From GAS188 sp963794475 (lineage in GTDB: Bacteria > Pseudomonadota > Alphaproteobacteria > Rhizobiales > Beijerinckiaceae): 64,000 bases of DNA. The translations under genes and the position numbers were made by a program. Of this stretch, positions 8,786 to 16,626 are shown piece by piece. The stretch is taken from positions 256,734 through 320,733 of the forward strand of contig CAWCDW010000004.1 in assembly GCA_963794475.1 (NCBI GenBank). Direction: 5' to 3'. The notes under the pieces were generated by a model. The model was not told the origin of the DNA. It worked only from the letters and a program-made list of their open reading frames with translations, and ran no database searches. The first letter of the stretch is position 1; each line of letters begins with the position of its first letter.

Positions 8786-9439
8786 ATGACCGACATCAAG
8801 CTCGAATCGCTCGACCTTGCCGCCCTGCTTTGCAGCCGCGTCTGCCATGATGTCATCAGCCCGGTCGGCGCTATCGTTAATGGGCTCGAGGTGATGGACA
8901 TCGAAAAGGACGAGGCGATGCGCGCCGACGCGCTCAAGCTCGTGCGCGAAAGCGCGGCGCGCGCCTCTTCCCGGCTGCAATTTGCGCGCCTTGCCTTCGG
9001 AGCCGCCGGCTCGGCCGGGGCCAGCATCGATCTCGCGGCCGCGCAGGGGATCGCTCGCACCTATTTCGAGGATGAGAAGGCCGAGCTTGTCTGGGAGGCG
9101 CCGCGCCTGTTCTTGCCGAAGAACAAGGTGAAGCTCCTCCTCAACTTGCTCCTGCTCGCCGGACCTTCGATCCCGCGCGGCGGCACGATCAAGGTTGCGG
9201 TCGATGGGGCCGAGGATGCGACGGCGATCACGGTCACGGCCAAAGGGCCAAACGCCCGCATTCCCCCTCATGCGCCCGATCTTCTTGCCGGACGCTCGGC
9301 GAGCGGCGGAATGGATGCCCATGCGATCCAGCCCTATTACACGGGCCTCATAGCTCAAGCCTCGGGAATGGAGGTGACCGTCACCATGGAAGGGGACACG
9401 GTGCGCTTCGATGCGAGAAGTGTCGCTGCCGAAAACTGA
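8786..9439 (+). CDS. chpT: Histidine phosphotransferase ChpT
   Basis: Cytoplasmic phosphotransferase that passes phosphate from the hybrid kinase CckA to CtrA and CpdR, controlling the alphaproteobacterial cell cycle. The helix-forming N-terminal segment has the phospho-accepting histidine at residue 21 in SRVCHDVISPVGAIVNGLE, the hallmark of ChpT. The remainder is a degenerate histidine-kinase-like ATPase fold without intact N, G1 and G2 boxes. The 217-residue length fits. It is transcribed divergently from cysQ. It needs CckA and CtrA from elsewhere in the genome. Confidence 0.92.
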   Translation: MTDIKLESLDLAALLCSRVCHDVISPVGAIVNGLEVMDIEKDEAMRADALKLVRESAARASSRLQFARLAFGAAGSAGASIDLAAAQGIARTYFEDEKAELVWEAPRLFLPKNKVKLLLNLLLLAGPSIPRGGTIKVAVDGAEDATAITVTAKGPNARIPPHAPDLLAGRSASGGMDAHAIQPYYTGLIAQASGMEVTVTMEGDTVRFDARSVAAEN

Positions 9440-9543
9440 ACCGCCGAGGAGTCCATTTCACCGAAGTGCCAACCGCCGAATTACATTCCCATTCGCACCG
9501 ATTTCTGATTGAACTGCATGGGTGAGCGGCTTTCGAGGGTGCG

Positions 9544-9945
9544 ATGTCGCAACCGCGCGATGACCGTCAAAAGGAACTTTTCCGGCCGGCCCTCGACCAG
9601 ATCATCCAGAGGGGCCATCCGCTGGTTCGACTTTCGCAGCGGATCGATTGGCCTTCGATCGAGCGCAAGCTCGCGGAGATGTACAGTCCCGGCGCCGGAC
9701 ATCCTCCGCTGCCGACCCGCCTCATGGCGGGCTTGCTCATCCTCAAGCATATGCACTCGCTCTCCGACAGAGCGCTTTGTGAACGCTGGCTCGAGAACCC
9801 TTATTTTCAATATTTCTGCGGCGAGGAGGTTTTTCGCCACGAGCTTGATTTCAGCCGCGCGTCGCTGAGCCGCTGGCGCCGGCGGCTCGGCGCGGAGCGG
9901 CTCAAAGCCTTGATCCCTCGCGAAGTCGATTCCGAAAGCAGGTGA
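9544..9945 (+). mobile_element. IS5-family transposase, N-terminal fragment
   Basis: 133 residues match the N-terminal half of IS5-type transposases: LFRPALDQIIQRGHPLVRL, GAGHPPLPTRLMAGLLILKH and SDRALCERWLENPYFQYFCG. The protein stops after SLSRWRRRLGAERLKALI, before the DDE catalytic core, whereas complete members have over 300 residues. The 3' end is replaced by an unrelated stretch containing a rho remnant on the other strand. No terminal inverted repeats could be paired. This is a dead insertion-sequence remnant. Confidence 0.85.
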
Positions 9946-9960
9946 GGTCAACCCGCGCCT

Positions 9961-10096
9961 CCGCTGCATGTCAGTCAGCTCCTCGGGCCTCTCATCGATG
10001 AGAAAGCACGATGAGGTAGCTTTCCGCATGATTGCTGGTGATCGTTTGGGCGATGTTCTGCAGCAGCACCGTCTTGCCCGTGCGCGGGGGCGAGAC
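9961..10096 (-). pseudogene. Fragment of transcription termination factor Rho
   Basis: On the minus strand the segment translates to the Rho P-loop region, SPPRTGKTVLLQNIAQTI followed by TSNHAESYLIVL. After removing one base in the AAA run at 10003-10005 it continues LIDERPEELTDMQR. These are among the most conserved residues of Rho and do not occur together in other ATPases. Only about 45 codons are recognisable and both sides are degraded. The remnant abuts the IS5 fragment at about 9946. A complete rho gene is expected elsewhere, because Rho is normally essential in this group. Confidence 0.8.
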
Positions 10097-10215
10097 GAAT
10101 CGGGAAGGCTCGCGCAACCTCTCGTCTTGAAGGGCGTTGGGCCGCTGTGGCCCTCGTCCGGGCTCCCGCGCGACACCGTTGCGGACGTGTCCGAGGCCCA
10201 GGTTCCTTTGACGAG

Positions 10216-11346
10216 ATGCCGACTTTCATGAAAAAGCCCAGTCGAGCGAAACGGGGCCTCGCCGCTCAGGCTTCTCATGTTCGCGGGGAGCCTTTTGATC
10301 AACCGCTCGATATCGCCCCGATGGAGGCGCGATCCGCGGAGGAGCTGCCGCGAGAAAAAGGATGGCAATACGAGCCCAAATGGGATGGATTTCGCTGCCT
10401 TGCCTTTCGTAGGGATGATGCCGTCGAGCTGCGGGCAAAATCCGGCAAGCCGCTCGCGCGCTATTTTCCCGAAATCGTAGAGATCCTTCGCGGCTTGAGC
10501 GTCGACCGCTTTGTCGTCGATGGCGAGCTCACCGTGGAGATCGAAGGACGCCTTTCCTTCGATGCGTTGCAGATGCGGCTCCATCCGGCCGAGAGCCGCG
10601 TCCGAAAGCTCGCGAAGGAGACGCCGGCGAGATTGGTCCTTTTCGACATGCTGTCGACCCCTGACGGAACCTCCTTGCTTCATCGCCCGCTGACGCAAAG
10701 GAGAGCCGCCCTCGAGACCTTCGCCAAAAAAGTGAGCGTGCCTGACAGGCTCGTTCTCTCCCCTTGCACCGGCGATGTGAACCGTGCGCGAAAATGGCTC
10801 TCCGACTTCGCCGGAGGCGCAACGGATGGTGTCGTCGCCAAACGCCTCGACGGGCCCTACGAAAGCGGGGTGCGCGCAATGGTCAAGGTGAAGCGTTTGC
10901 GCACCGCCGATTGCGTGGTCGGGGGCTTTCGCTACGAGGAGGGCGGGCGCGAGGTCGGGTCCTTGTTGCTTGGGCTCTATGACGAGCAAGGCAAGCTCGA
11001 TCACGTGGGCTTCACCTCGACCATCAAGGATGCCGAACGCGCGAAGCTCACGCGGCGTCTCGAAGCGCTGCGGCAGCCTCCGGGCTTCACCGGAAAAGCG
11101 CCGGGCGGGCAAAGCCGCTGGAGCACCAAAAGGAGCGCCGAATGGGAGCCGGTGCTTCCCGAGCTCGTCGTCGAGGTGCGCTTCGACCATGTGACGGCCG
11201 ATCGTTTCCGTCACGGGACGAAGCTTCTTCGTTGGCGCCAGGACAAGGCACCCTGCCAATGCACCTTCGAGCAGATCAGGCCGCCTGTCGCGCACCTACA
11301 GGTTCCAGGAGAGCCTCGTCCGCCGCGGCGCGGCGCAATTGCGTGA
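10216..11346 (+). CDS. ligC: ATP-dependent DNA ligase (LigC type)
   Basis: Seals nicks in duplex DNA through a covalent lysine-AMP intermediate. The nucleotidyl-transfer motif EPKWDGFR places the reactive lysine at about residue 55. Motif III is LVLFDML, motif IV TDGVVAKRLDG and motif V MVKVKRLRTADC. An OB-fold follows from about residue 225. At about 376 residues it fits the stand-alone LigC enzymes associated with alternative end joining or base-excision repair. No polymerase or nuclease domain is fused. The start may be the ATG at 10216 or 10228. Upstream is the IS5/rho debris and downstream, past a small opposite gene, a DUF763 gene on the same strand. Confidence 0.9.
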   Translation: MPTFMKKPSRAKRGLAAQASHVRGEPFDQPLDIAPMEARSAEELPREKGWQYEPKWDGFRCLAFRRDDAVELRAKSGKPLARYFPEIVEILRGLSVDRFVVDGELTVEIEGRLSFDALQMRLHPAESRVRKLAKETPARLVLFDMLSTPDGTSLLHRPLTQRRAALETFAKKVSVPDRLVLSPCTGDVNRARKWLSDFAGGATDGVVAKRLDGPYESGVRAMVKVKRLRTADCVVGGFRYEEGGREVGSLLLGLYDEQGKLDHVGFTSTIKDAERAKLTRRLEALRQPPGFTGKAPGGQSRWSTKRSAEWEPVLPELVVEVRFDHVTADRFRHGTKLLRWRQDKAPCQCTFEQIRPPVAHLQVPGEPRPPRRGAIA

Positions 11347-11353
11347 CGCCCGC

Positions 11354-11563
11354 TTAGCGGGTTCGCGGCTCCTCAACCGGAGGATCGCCGATCATGTCCC
11401 CTTGCGGATCGCCCACTACGTCACCTGGAGGATCGGAAAGCGGAATTTCCCGCGGCTGACGACCGGGGAAAGGGTCGCGCCGGGGCTCGTCCGACCGATC
11501 GCGCGGTTTGTCACTGGGAACGGGGCGCTTCTGCGCCGGCGCTTTCTTGTTTCGCTGATCCAT
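11354..11563 (-). CDS. Small proline- and aspartate-rich protein, unknown function
   Basis: 69 residues, hydrophilic throughout. The N-terminus is basic (MDQRNKKAPAQKRP) and the C-terminal half is built of PxGD-like repeats (SDPPGD, GDPQGD, GDPPVEEP). An AAGGAG site seven bases before the ATG strongly supports translation. It is likely intrinsically disordered. No family recognised. It is convergent with the ligase gene (stops about 8 bp apart) and divergent from the DUF763 gene. Confidence 0.65.
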   Translation of the reverse strand: MDQRNKKAPAQKRPVPSDKPRDRSDEPRRDPFPGRQPREIPLSDPPGDVVGDPQGDMIGDPPVEEPRTR

Positions 11564-11773
11564 GCCGAGGCTCCTTCGCTTCTGCGACCAACGTGGCGGA
11601 GAAGGTGATGTTCCAACCTCGGCGGATGCGCCGAGCAGGGCATCGCCAAACAGGGTCTTTCGAAGCCGCTCTTGTTAGGCAGGTTCTTTCGCAGGCCTGG
11701 GGGGCACGCCTCAAATCCCCAGATTGCTTCGAATGCTGTAGTATTTGGGGATCCGCGAAGCGAACGAACGGAC

Positions 11774-13069
11774 ATGGCCAGACGAACCGGAAGCGCCGAT
11801 CTCCCCCTGCATGGCGGGCAAGTGCCGAAATGGCTTGCCGATCGCATGACCAAGCTCGGCGCGGTGATCACGCAGGCGATCGTCCACCATTACGGGCGCG
11901 ATGAATTTCTCCGGCGGCTCGCGCATCCTTTCTGGTTTCAGGCCTTCGGGGCCGTGATGGGGATGGATTGGCACTCCTCCGGGATCACCACGAGCGTGAT
12001 CGGCGCGTTAAAACGAGGGCTTGCGCCGCTTTCGGGCGAAATCGGAATCCATGTTTGCGGGGGCCGCGGGAAACACTCACGCCGCACGCCGCAAGAGCTC
12101 AGCTCGATCGGCGAGCGCGTCGGAATCGACGGTGACGCCCTCGCGCGCGCCAGTAGGCTCGTCGCCAAGGTGGACAGCGCCGCCGTTCAGGACGGCTTCG
12201 ACCTTTACCTCCACGGTTTCGTCGTGACCGACGATGGGCAATGGGTCGTCGTTCAGCAGGGGATGAACGAAAGGAGTCGGCAAGCGCGGCGCTATCATTG
12301 GCGTTCGGAGGGCTTGAAGAGCTTCGTGGACGCGCCCCACGCCGCGATCGAAGGCGTGCGGCAAGGCAACATCGTCAATCTTACGGATCACCGGGCTTCA
12401 GCATCGCGCCTCGGCCAAGTCGAGCTTTTGCGCTCGCTTGCGCCCGACCGGATCGCGCGCGAAGCATCGAGCCTGATTGCCGCCGCCGCCCCTCCCCGAG
12501 CGCCCGCGCCAAACGAGCAAGGCTTCCTTCCCCATCTCATCATGCCAGCCCATCACGAAGTCCGTGCGAGCGATGTCCTGGTTCGGCGTCTGCATGCGAG
12601 CTTTGCGGCGGCGGCCGATCGCGGGGCTCAGGATTTCACCGAGCTGCTCCTCGTTCCCGGGGTTGGCGCCCGCACGGTCGAGGCGCTCGCAATGGTCGCG
12701 GAAGTGGTCCACGGCGCGCCCTATCGCTTCGCCGATCCGGCGCGCTTCTCCTTCGCGCATGGCGGCAAGGATCGCCATCCTTTTCCCGTGCCGTTGAAGG
12801 TCTATGATCAAACGATCAGGGTGCTCAAATCGGCCGTGCTCAACGCCAAGCTCGGCCGGGGGGAGGAGCTGGCTGCGCTCAAGCGTCTCGACGATCAGGC
12901 ACGCTGGCTCGACGGTCAGGTTTCAGGTCCGCCCGTCGAGGATGTGATCGCCCGAGAGCGGCAGGCGTCGCCTCTCTATGAGGGACGCAGCGTGTTCGGA
13001 TGGGAAGCGGCGAGCGAAGAACGCTCAGGACCGGGATCACGGAAAGCTGCCGGTCGCCGGCCAGCGTGA
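11774..13069 (+). CDS. DUF763 domain protein with helix-hairpin-helix segment
   Basis: 431 residues. The opening, RRTGSADLPLHGGQVPKWL, is the signature of DUF763, a family of unknown biochemical function found in archaea and some bacteria. Around residue 300 the segment LLLVPGVGARTVEALAM is a helix-hairpin-helix motif, which usually contacts DNA backbone, and conserved FAHGGKDRHPFPVP follows. The ATG at 11774 fits the family start. The last 35 residues are low complexity. Together with the nearby DNA ligase it suggests a role in DNA processing, which is inference. Base composition matches the chromosome. Confidence 0.85.
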   Translation: MARRTGSADLPLHGGQVPKWLADRMTKLGAVITQAIVHHYGRDEFLRRLAHPFWFQAFGAVMGMDWHSSGITTSVIGALKRGLAPLSGEIGIHVCGGRGKHSRRTPQELSSIGERVGIDGDALARASRLVAKVDSAAVQDGFDLYLHGFVVTDDGQWVVVQQGMNERSRQARRYHWRSEGLKSFVDAPHAAIEGVRQGNIVNLTDHRASASRLGQVELLRSLAPDRIAREASSLIAAAAPPRAPAPNEQGFLPHLIMPAHHEVRASDVLVRRLHASFAAAADRGAQDFTELLLVPGVGARTVEALAMVAEVVHGAPYRFADPARFSFAHGGKDRHPFPVPLKVYDQTIRVLKSAVLNAKLGRGEELAALKRLDDQARWLDGQVSGPPVEDVIARERQASPLYEGRSVFGWEAASEERSGPGSRKAAGRRPA

Positions 13070-13091
13070 GCCGGCCGACGAATGCGAGCAA

Positions 13092-13949
13092 TCAGCGGCG
13101 TGACGCGCGGCTCCTGTCCCATCGCCAGAGATGCGAGGCGCCGAGGCCTTCGCGGTGCCGCCCGCCGGCGACAGCGGCGGACCAGGCAATCGCCGCGCCG
13201 ATCAAAGCGGCCGCCGCCGCCATGAAGGCGATGATCACGGCCGAGCGGCGGGCACGAGCCACGTTGTCCTTCGACGCGGCAACGACCTCATCGACACGTC
13301 GCCCTGCATCGGCGGCGCTGAGGCCGGCGCGGCGACTCACGAGCCGCACGAGGTAATCGTGGTCGGGGGCCGTCATGCCGCTGTGGCTGTTGGCCGTGAG
13401 GAGAATGCGCGAGGCTTGGGCGCGGTCATAAGCGATGTTCGCTTCCGCGGGCGCGTCGCTGCGAAACAGCCTGTCGAGATCGAAGGCAAGTAGATTTTCC
13501 CCCGCGCTTGCGCTCGGAGCGCTCGTCGACGACGGCGTCGTTGCACGGGAGCCGAGTTGAACCGCCCCGAACGCAATGAGCGACGCGAGAAGGATCGCCA
13601 AAGCCCAGGCAACGAGGCCATTCAACCCATCGCGGAACTCGCCTTCCTCGGTTGCTTCCATCACTTCCGGCGGGGCGGCGCGCGCGGCGATGTAGCCGGC
13701 GAGCCCGCTGCTGACGATCGAGGCGAAGAGGAGGAAGAGCCCCGTCAAAAGCACGAGCGCTGTCGAGGTGTCACGCCAGGTCGGCGAGGTCGAGCTCACA
13801 GCAAGGCCGATCGCCACCCCGAACCCGTTGACAACGGTCCCCACGGCGGCGCCCGCAATGGCGCCGCCGATGATCGCGCCGAAATTGAGATATCTGCGGA
13901 CGCCAGTATCGGCGATAATGGCATCCTCCACGATCGTCGCTTCGCTCAT
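13092..13949 (-). CDS. Predicted polytopic membrane protein
   Basis: 285 residues with about four hydrophobic spans: roughly 24-50 (FGAIIGGAIAGAAVG), 65-88 (LVLLTGLFLLFASIV), 110-130 (LVAWALAILLASLIAFG) and 238-262 (AVIIAFMAAAAALIGAAIAW). A soluble segment rich in Asp and Arg lies between spans three and four, and the C-terminal tail is basic. Similar proteins are common but uncharacterised in Hyphomicrobiales. It is convergent with the DUF763 gene. I can assign no function. Confidence 0.75.
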   Translation of the reverse strand: MSEATIVEDAIIADTGVRRYLNFGAIIGGAIAGAAVGTVVNGFGVAIGLAVSSTSPTWRDTSTALVLLTGLFLLFASIVSSGLAGYIAARAAPPEVMEATEEGEFRDGLNGLVAWALAILLASLIAFGAVQLGSRATTPSSTSAPSASAGENLLAFDLDRLFRSDAPAEANIAYDRAQASRILLTANSHSGMTAPDHDYLVRLVSRRAGLSAADAGRRVDEVVAASKDNVARARRSAVIIAFMAAAAALIGAAIAWSAAVAGGRHREGLGASHLWRWDRSRASRR

Positions 13950-13990
13950 CGCGTCCTCGCTTCTCTATCGGCTCAAGCGAACTTTCGGCT

Positions 13991-14065
13991 TCAGCGAAGA
14001 CCGAAGAACGATAAAATCGCCATGATCACGACGATCAGACCGATGAGATAAATAAGCCCGTCCAC
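13991..14065 (-). CDS. 24-residue single-span membrane microprotein
   Basis: A GTG start preceded five bases upstream by a perfect GGAGG opens a 24-codon frame ending in TGA. The peptide begins MDGLIYLIGLIVVIMAIL and ends SFFGLR. It is one membrane helix with an acidic residue at the N-terminus and an arginine at the end. The good ribosome-binding site and the non-random hydrophobic composition support a real gene. It sits 41 bp upstream of the four-span membrane protein on the same strand and may share its transcript. Confidence 0.6.
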   Translation of the reverse strand: MDGLIYLIGLIVVIMAILSFFGLR

Positions 14066-14370
14066 GGTCACCTCCGCTTCAGCAATTTCCAATTCGACGG
14101 CTGAACGCTTTGTCTTCTCGAAAGTTCCAAACTTTCGATAGCTATCGATTTCATCAAAGCGGGTTGATCGGCGCGTATTTCGCCACGGTGTTTGCCGAGA
14201 TGTTCCAAGTACAGTCAGTTTATTGGTCGAGACTTATGAGCGTGCCCTTCGAGCTCCGGTTTTGCCGCTTCCGGCGAAACCGTTGCGACGGTCAGGCGGT
14301 TTGGTCTCGGCGCAGCGAGGGAGACGGAAGATGCCGATCGACTTGGCGGTGAACGCGAAGCCGCCCTTGG
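14066..14370. other. Intergenic region with palindromes before the trehalose operon
   Basis: A 305-base gap between the microprotein (minus) and glgX (plus). It holds a pair of overlapping palindromes (14118-14148). It also holds a short frame starting with ATG at 14331 behind a strong purine-rich site (GGGAGACGGAAG). That short frame (MPIDLAVNAKPPLVAAP) runs into the glgX region but is one base out of frame with it. No other gene was seen. Confidence 0.6.
14118..14148. promoter_or_regulatory. Composite palindromic site (candidate operator)
   Basis: Arms TCGAAAGTT and AACTTTCGA (nine bases, perfect) flank CCA at 14118-14138. The end of this repeat overlaps a second perfect palindrome, TCGATAGCTATCGA, at 14135-14148. 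Two interlocked perfect palindromes in an intergenic region between divergent genes look like binding sites for dimeric regulators. No regulator is assigned. Confidence 0.5.
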
Positions 14371-16626
14371 TTGCCGCTCCTCGTGGCTGACGAGCCTGCC
14401 TTGCTGCGCCCCTTGCGCCGATCGGAAGGGGGGCCAGGCGGTCATGCAAGGCGCACGCCCACCTCGCGCGCCTCGGGCCGAAAAATCGAAGAGGGAACGC
14501 CGCTGCCGCTGGGAGCGAATTGGGACGGGCGCGGGGTGAATTTTTCGCTTTTCTCGGCGCATGCAAGCGCGGTGGAGCTTTGCCTCTTCGATGCGGCGGG
14601 CCGGCGCGAGATCGAGCGCATCTTCCTGCCCTGCCGCACCAATCAGCTTTGGCACGCCTATGTGCCCGGCCTGCGACCCGGGCAGCTTTACGGCTATCGC
14701 GTTCACGGCCCTTATGACCCCAATCGCGGCCATCGTTTCAATCCGCAAAAGCTCTTGATCGACCCTTATGCGCATTTGCTGCACGGCTCGATCCGCTGGC
14801 ACGACGCGGTCTTCGGCTATCGGCTCGGCGCGCATCGGGCCGATCTCACGCCTGACCGCCGGGACAGCGCCCCGATGATGCCCAAATGCGTCGTGTGCGA
14901 CCCGACGCATCATTGGGGCGATGATCGTCTGCCCCAGCATGCCATGCGCGACACCACGATCTACGAGGCCCATGTGAAAGGGCTCACCCAGCTTCACCCG
15001 AACCTTCCCGTGGCGGCGCGCGGCTCTTACGCCGCCTTGGGCCATCCCGACGTGATCGAGCACCTCGTCCAGCTCGGCATCACCACGCTCGAGCTCTTGC
15101 CGATCCAGAGCTTCGTCGACGATCGCTTCCTCGTGCAAAAAGGCCTGCGCAATTATTGGGGGTATTCGACGCTTTGTTATTTCGCGCCCGAGCCCCGCTA
15201 TCTCGGCGAGGCTGGCGTCCTCGGGCTCAAGGCCGCCATCCGCTCGCTTCATGACGCCGGAATCGAGGTCGTGCTCGACGTCGTCTATAACCACACCGCG
15301 GAAGGCAATCACCTCGGGCCGACGCTGTCGTTCCGCGGCATCGACAATGCCGCCTACTACAAGCTCTCGCCGGATAATCCGCGCTATTGCTGGGATTCGA
15401 CCGGAACCGGAAACACGCTGGATCTCAGCCATCCGCGCGTATTGCAGATGGCGCTCGATTCTCTGCGCCATTGGCGAACGATCTACCATGTCGACGGTTT
15501 CCGCTTCGATCTCGCTTCAACGCTGGCGCGCGACAAATTCGACGTGTCGCCTCACGCGGGCTTTCTGCGCGCCATCGCGCAAGACCCCGAGCTCGGCCGC
15601 GCCAAGCTCATCGCCGAGCCCTGGGACATCGGCAGCGGCGGCTATCGCCTCGGCGGCTTTCCGCCGGGATGGAGCGAATGGAACGATCGCTTCCGCGATA
15701 CGGTACGCGCCTTGTGGCGCGGCGACCCTGGCAAGCTTCCGGAGCTTGCACGCGTGATCACCGGATCACGCGAGATCTTCGAGCCCTCGGGACGCCACCC
15801 CTCGGCTTCGGTCAACTACGTCTGTTCGCACGACGGCTTCACGCTCGAAGATCTCGTGAGCTACGCCGAGCGCCACAATGAGGCGAATGGAGAGAACAAC
15901 CAGGACGGCCACGGCAACAACCTCTCCTGGAACTGCGGTGCCGAAGGCGCAACGCAGGATCCGAAGATCCTCGTCTTGCGCGCCCGCCAGAAGCGCAACC
16001 TCCTTGCGACGCTCCTTCTGTCGCAAGGCGTCCCGATGCTACTGATGGGCGATGAGCTCTCGCGGACGCAGAAGGGCAATAACAATGCGTTCTGCCAGGA
16101 TAACGAGACGAGCTGGCTCGATTGGAATTCGGCCGCGAGCGACCCCGATCTTGCGCCGTTCACGGCGGCGCTCTTGCATTTGCGCCGTCGCCACGAGGCC
16201 TTTCGGCGCCGGAGCTTTCTCACGGGCGAGCCAAAGCCCACGACTTTTAAGGACGCGACTTCCAAGTCCGCGGCTTCCCATCCTGCGAATTCGCTGAAGG
16301 ACGTGTATTGGCTTGCGCCTGAAGCCCGGGAAATGACGCCGGATGATTGGAACGATGCCAATCGCCGCGCCCTCGGCGTGCAGATCGGCAATGATGCTCC
16401 TGACGGGGAACGCTTCCTCATTCTCATCAACGCGGCGACGGAAGCGCAAGAGTTCCGCCTGCACCATGATTTTCCCGGTACGAGCTTTGCCTGCGTCTTC
16501 GACACGAGGGTGGCGAGCGGTGTGGCGACGGGAGCGCCGATCCTGCTTGCGCCCGGCGGCAGCGTTTCGCTCGAGGCGCGCTCGCTCATGCTTTTCCAGC
16601 ACGTCGCGCAAGGGGTGCGCCCGTGA
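14371..16626 (+). CDS. glgX: Glycogen debranching enzyme GlgX/TreX
   Basis: Hydrolyses alpha-1,6 branch points of glycogen, providing linear maltodextrins for TreY and TreZ. About 751 residues: an N-terminal CBM48 domain (PLGANWDGRGVNFSLFSAHA), then a GH13 barrel with VVLDVVYNHTAEGN, nucleophile aspartate in DGFRFDLAS, acid glutamate in LIAEPWDIG and transition-state aspartate in VCSHDGFTLEDL, then a C-terminal beta domain. The start is uncertain. TTG at 14371 or GTG at 14383 lack good ribosome-binding sites, while ATG at 14331 has one but needs a one-base shift. It is the first gene of glgX-treZ-treY, and its stop overlaps the next start. Confidence 0.93.
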   Translation: MPLLVADEPALLRPLRRSEGGPGGHARRTPTSRASGRKIEEGTPLPLGANWDGRGVNFSLFSAHASAVELCLFDAAGRREIERIFLPCRTNQLWHAYVPGLRPGQLYGYRVHGPYDPNRGHRFNPQKLLIDPYAHLLHGSIRWHDAVFGYRLGAHRADLTPDRRDSAPMMPKCVVCDPTHHWGDDRLPQHAMRDTTIYEAHVKGLTQLHPNLPVAARGSYAALGHPDVIEHLVQLGITTLELLPIQSFVDDRFLVQKGLRNYWGYSTLCYFAPEPRYLGEAGVLGLKAAIRSLHDAGIEVVLDVVYNHTAEGNHLGPTLSFRGIDNAAYYKLSPDNPRYCWDSTGTGNTLDLSHPRVLQMALDSLRHWRTIYHVDGFRFDLASTLARDKFDVSPHAGFLRAIAQDPELGRAKLIAEPWDIGSGGYRLGGFPPGWSEWNDRFRDTVRALWRGDPGKLPELARVITGSREIFEPSGRHPSASVNYVCSHDGFTLEDLVSYAERHNEANGENNQDGHGNNLSWNCGAEGATQDPKILVLRARQKRNLLATLLLSQGVPMLLMGDELSRTQKGNNNAFCQDNETSWLDWNSAASDPDLAPFTAALLHLRRRHEAFRRRSFLTGEPKPTTFKDATSKSAASHPANSLKDVYWLAPEAREMTPDDWNDANRRALGVQIGNDAPDGERFLILINAATEAQEFRLHHDFPGTSFACVFDTRVASGVATGAPILLAPGGSVSLEARSLMLFQHVAQGVRP

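Noticed and set aside
9481..11295. 604-codon minus-strand frame opposite the IS5 fragment and DNA ligase
   Set aside because: Most of it is antisense to ligC. Only the short piece covering the rho remnant is meaningful, and that piece needs a frame change.
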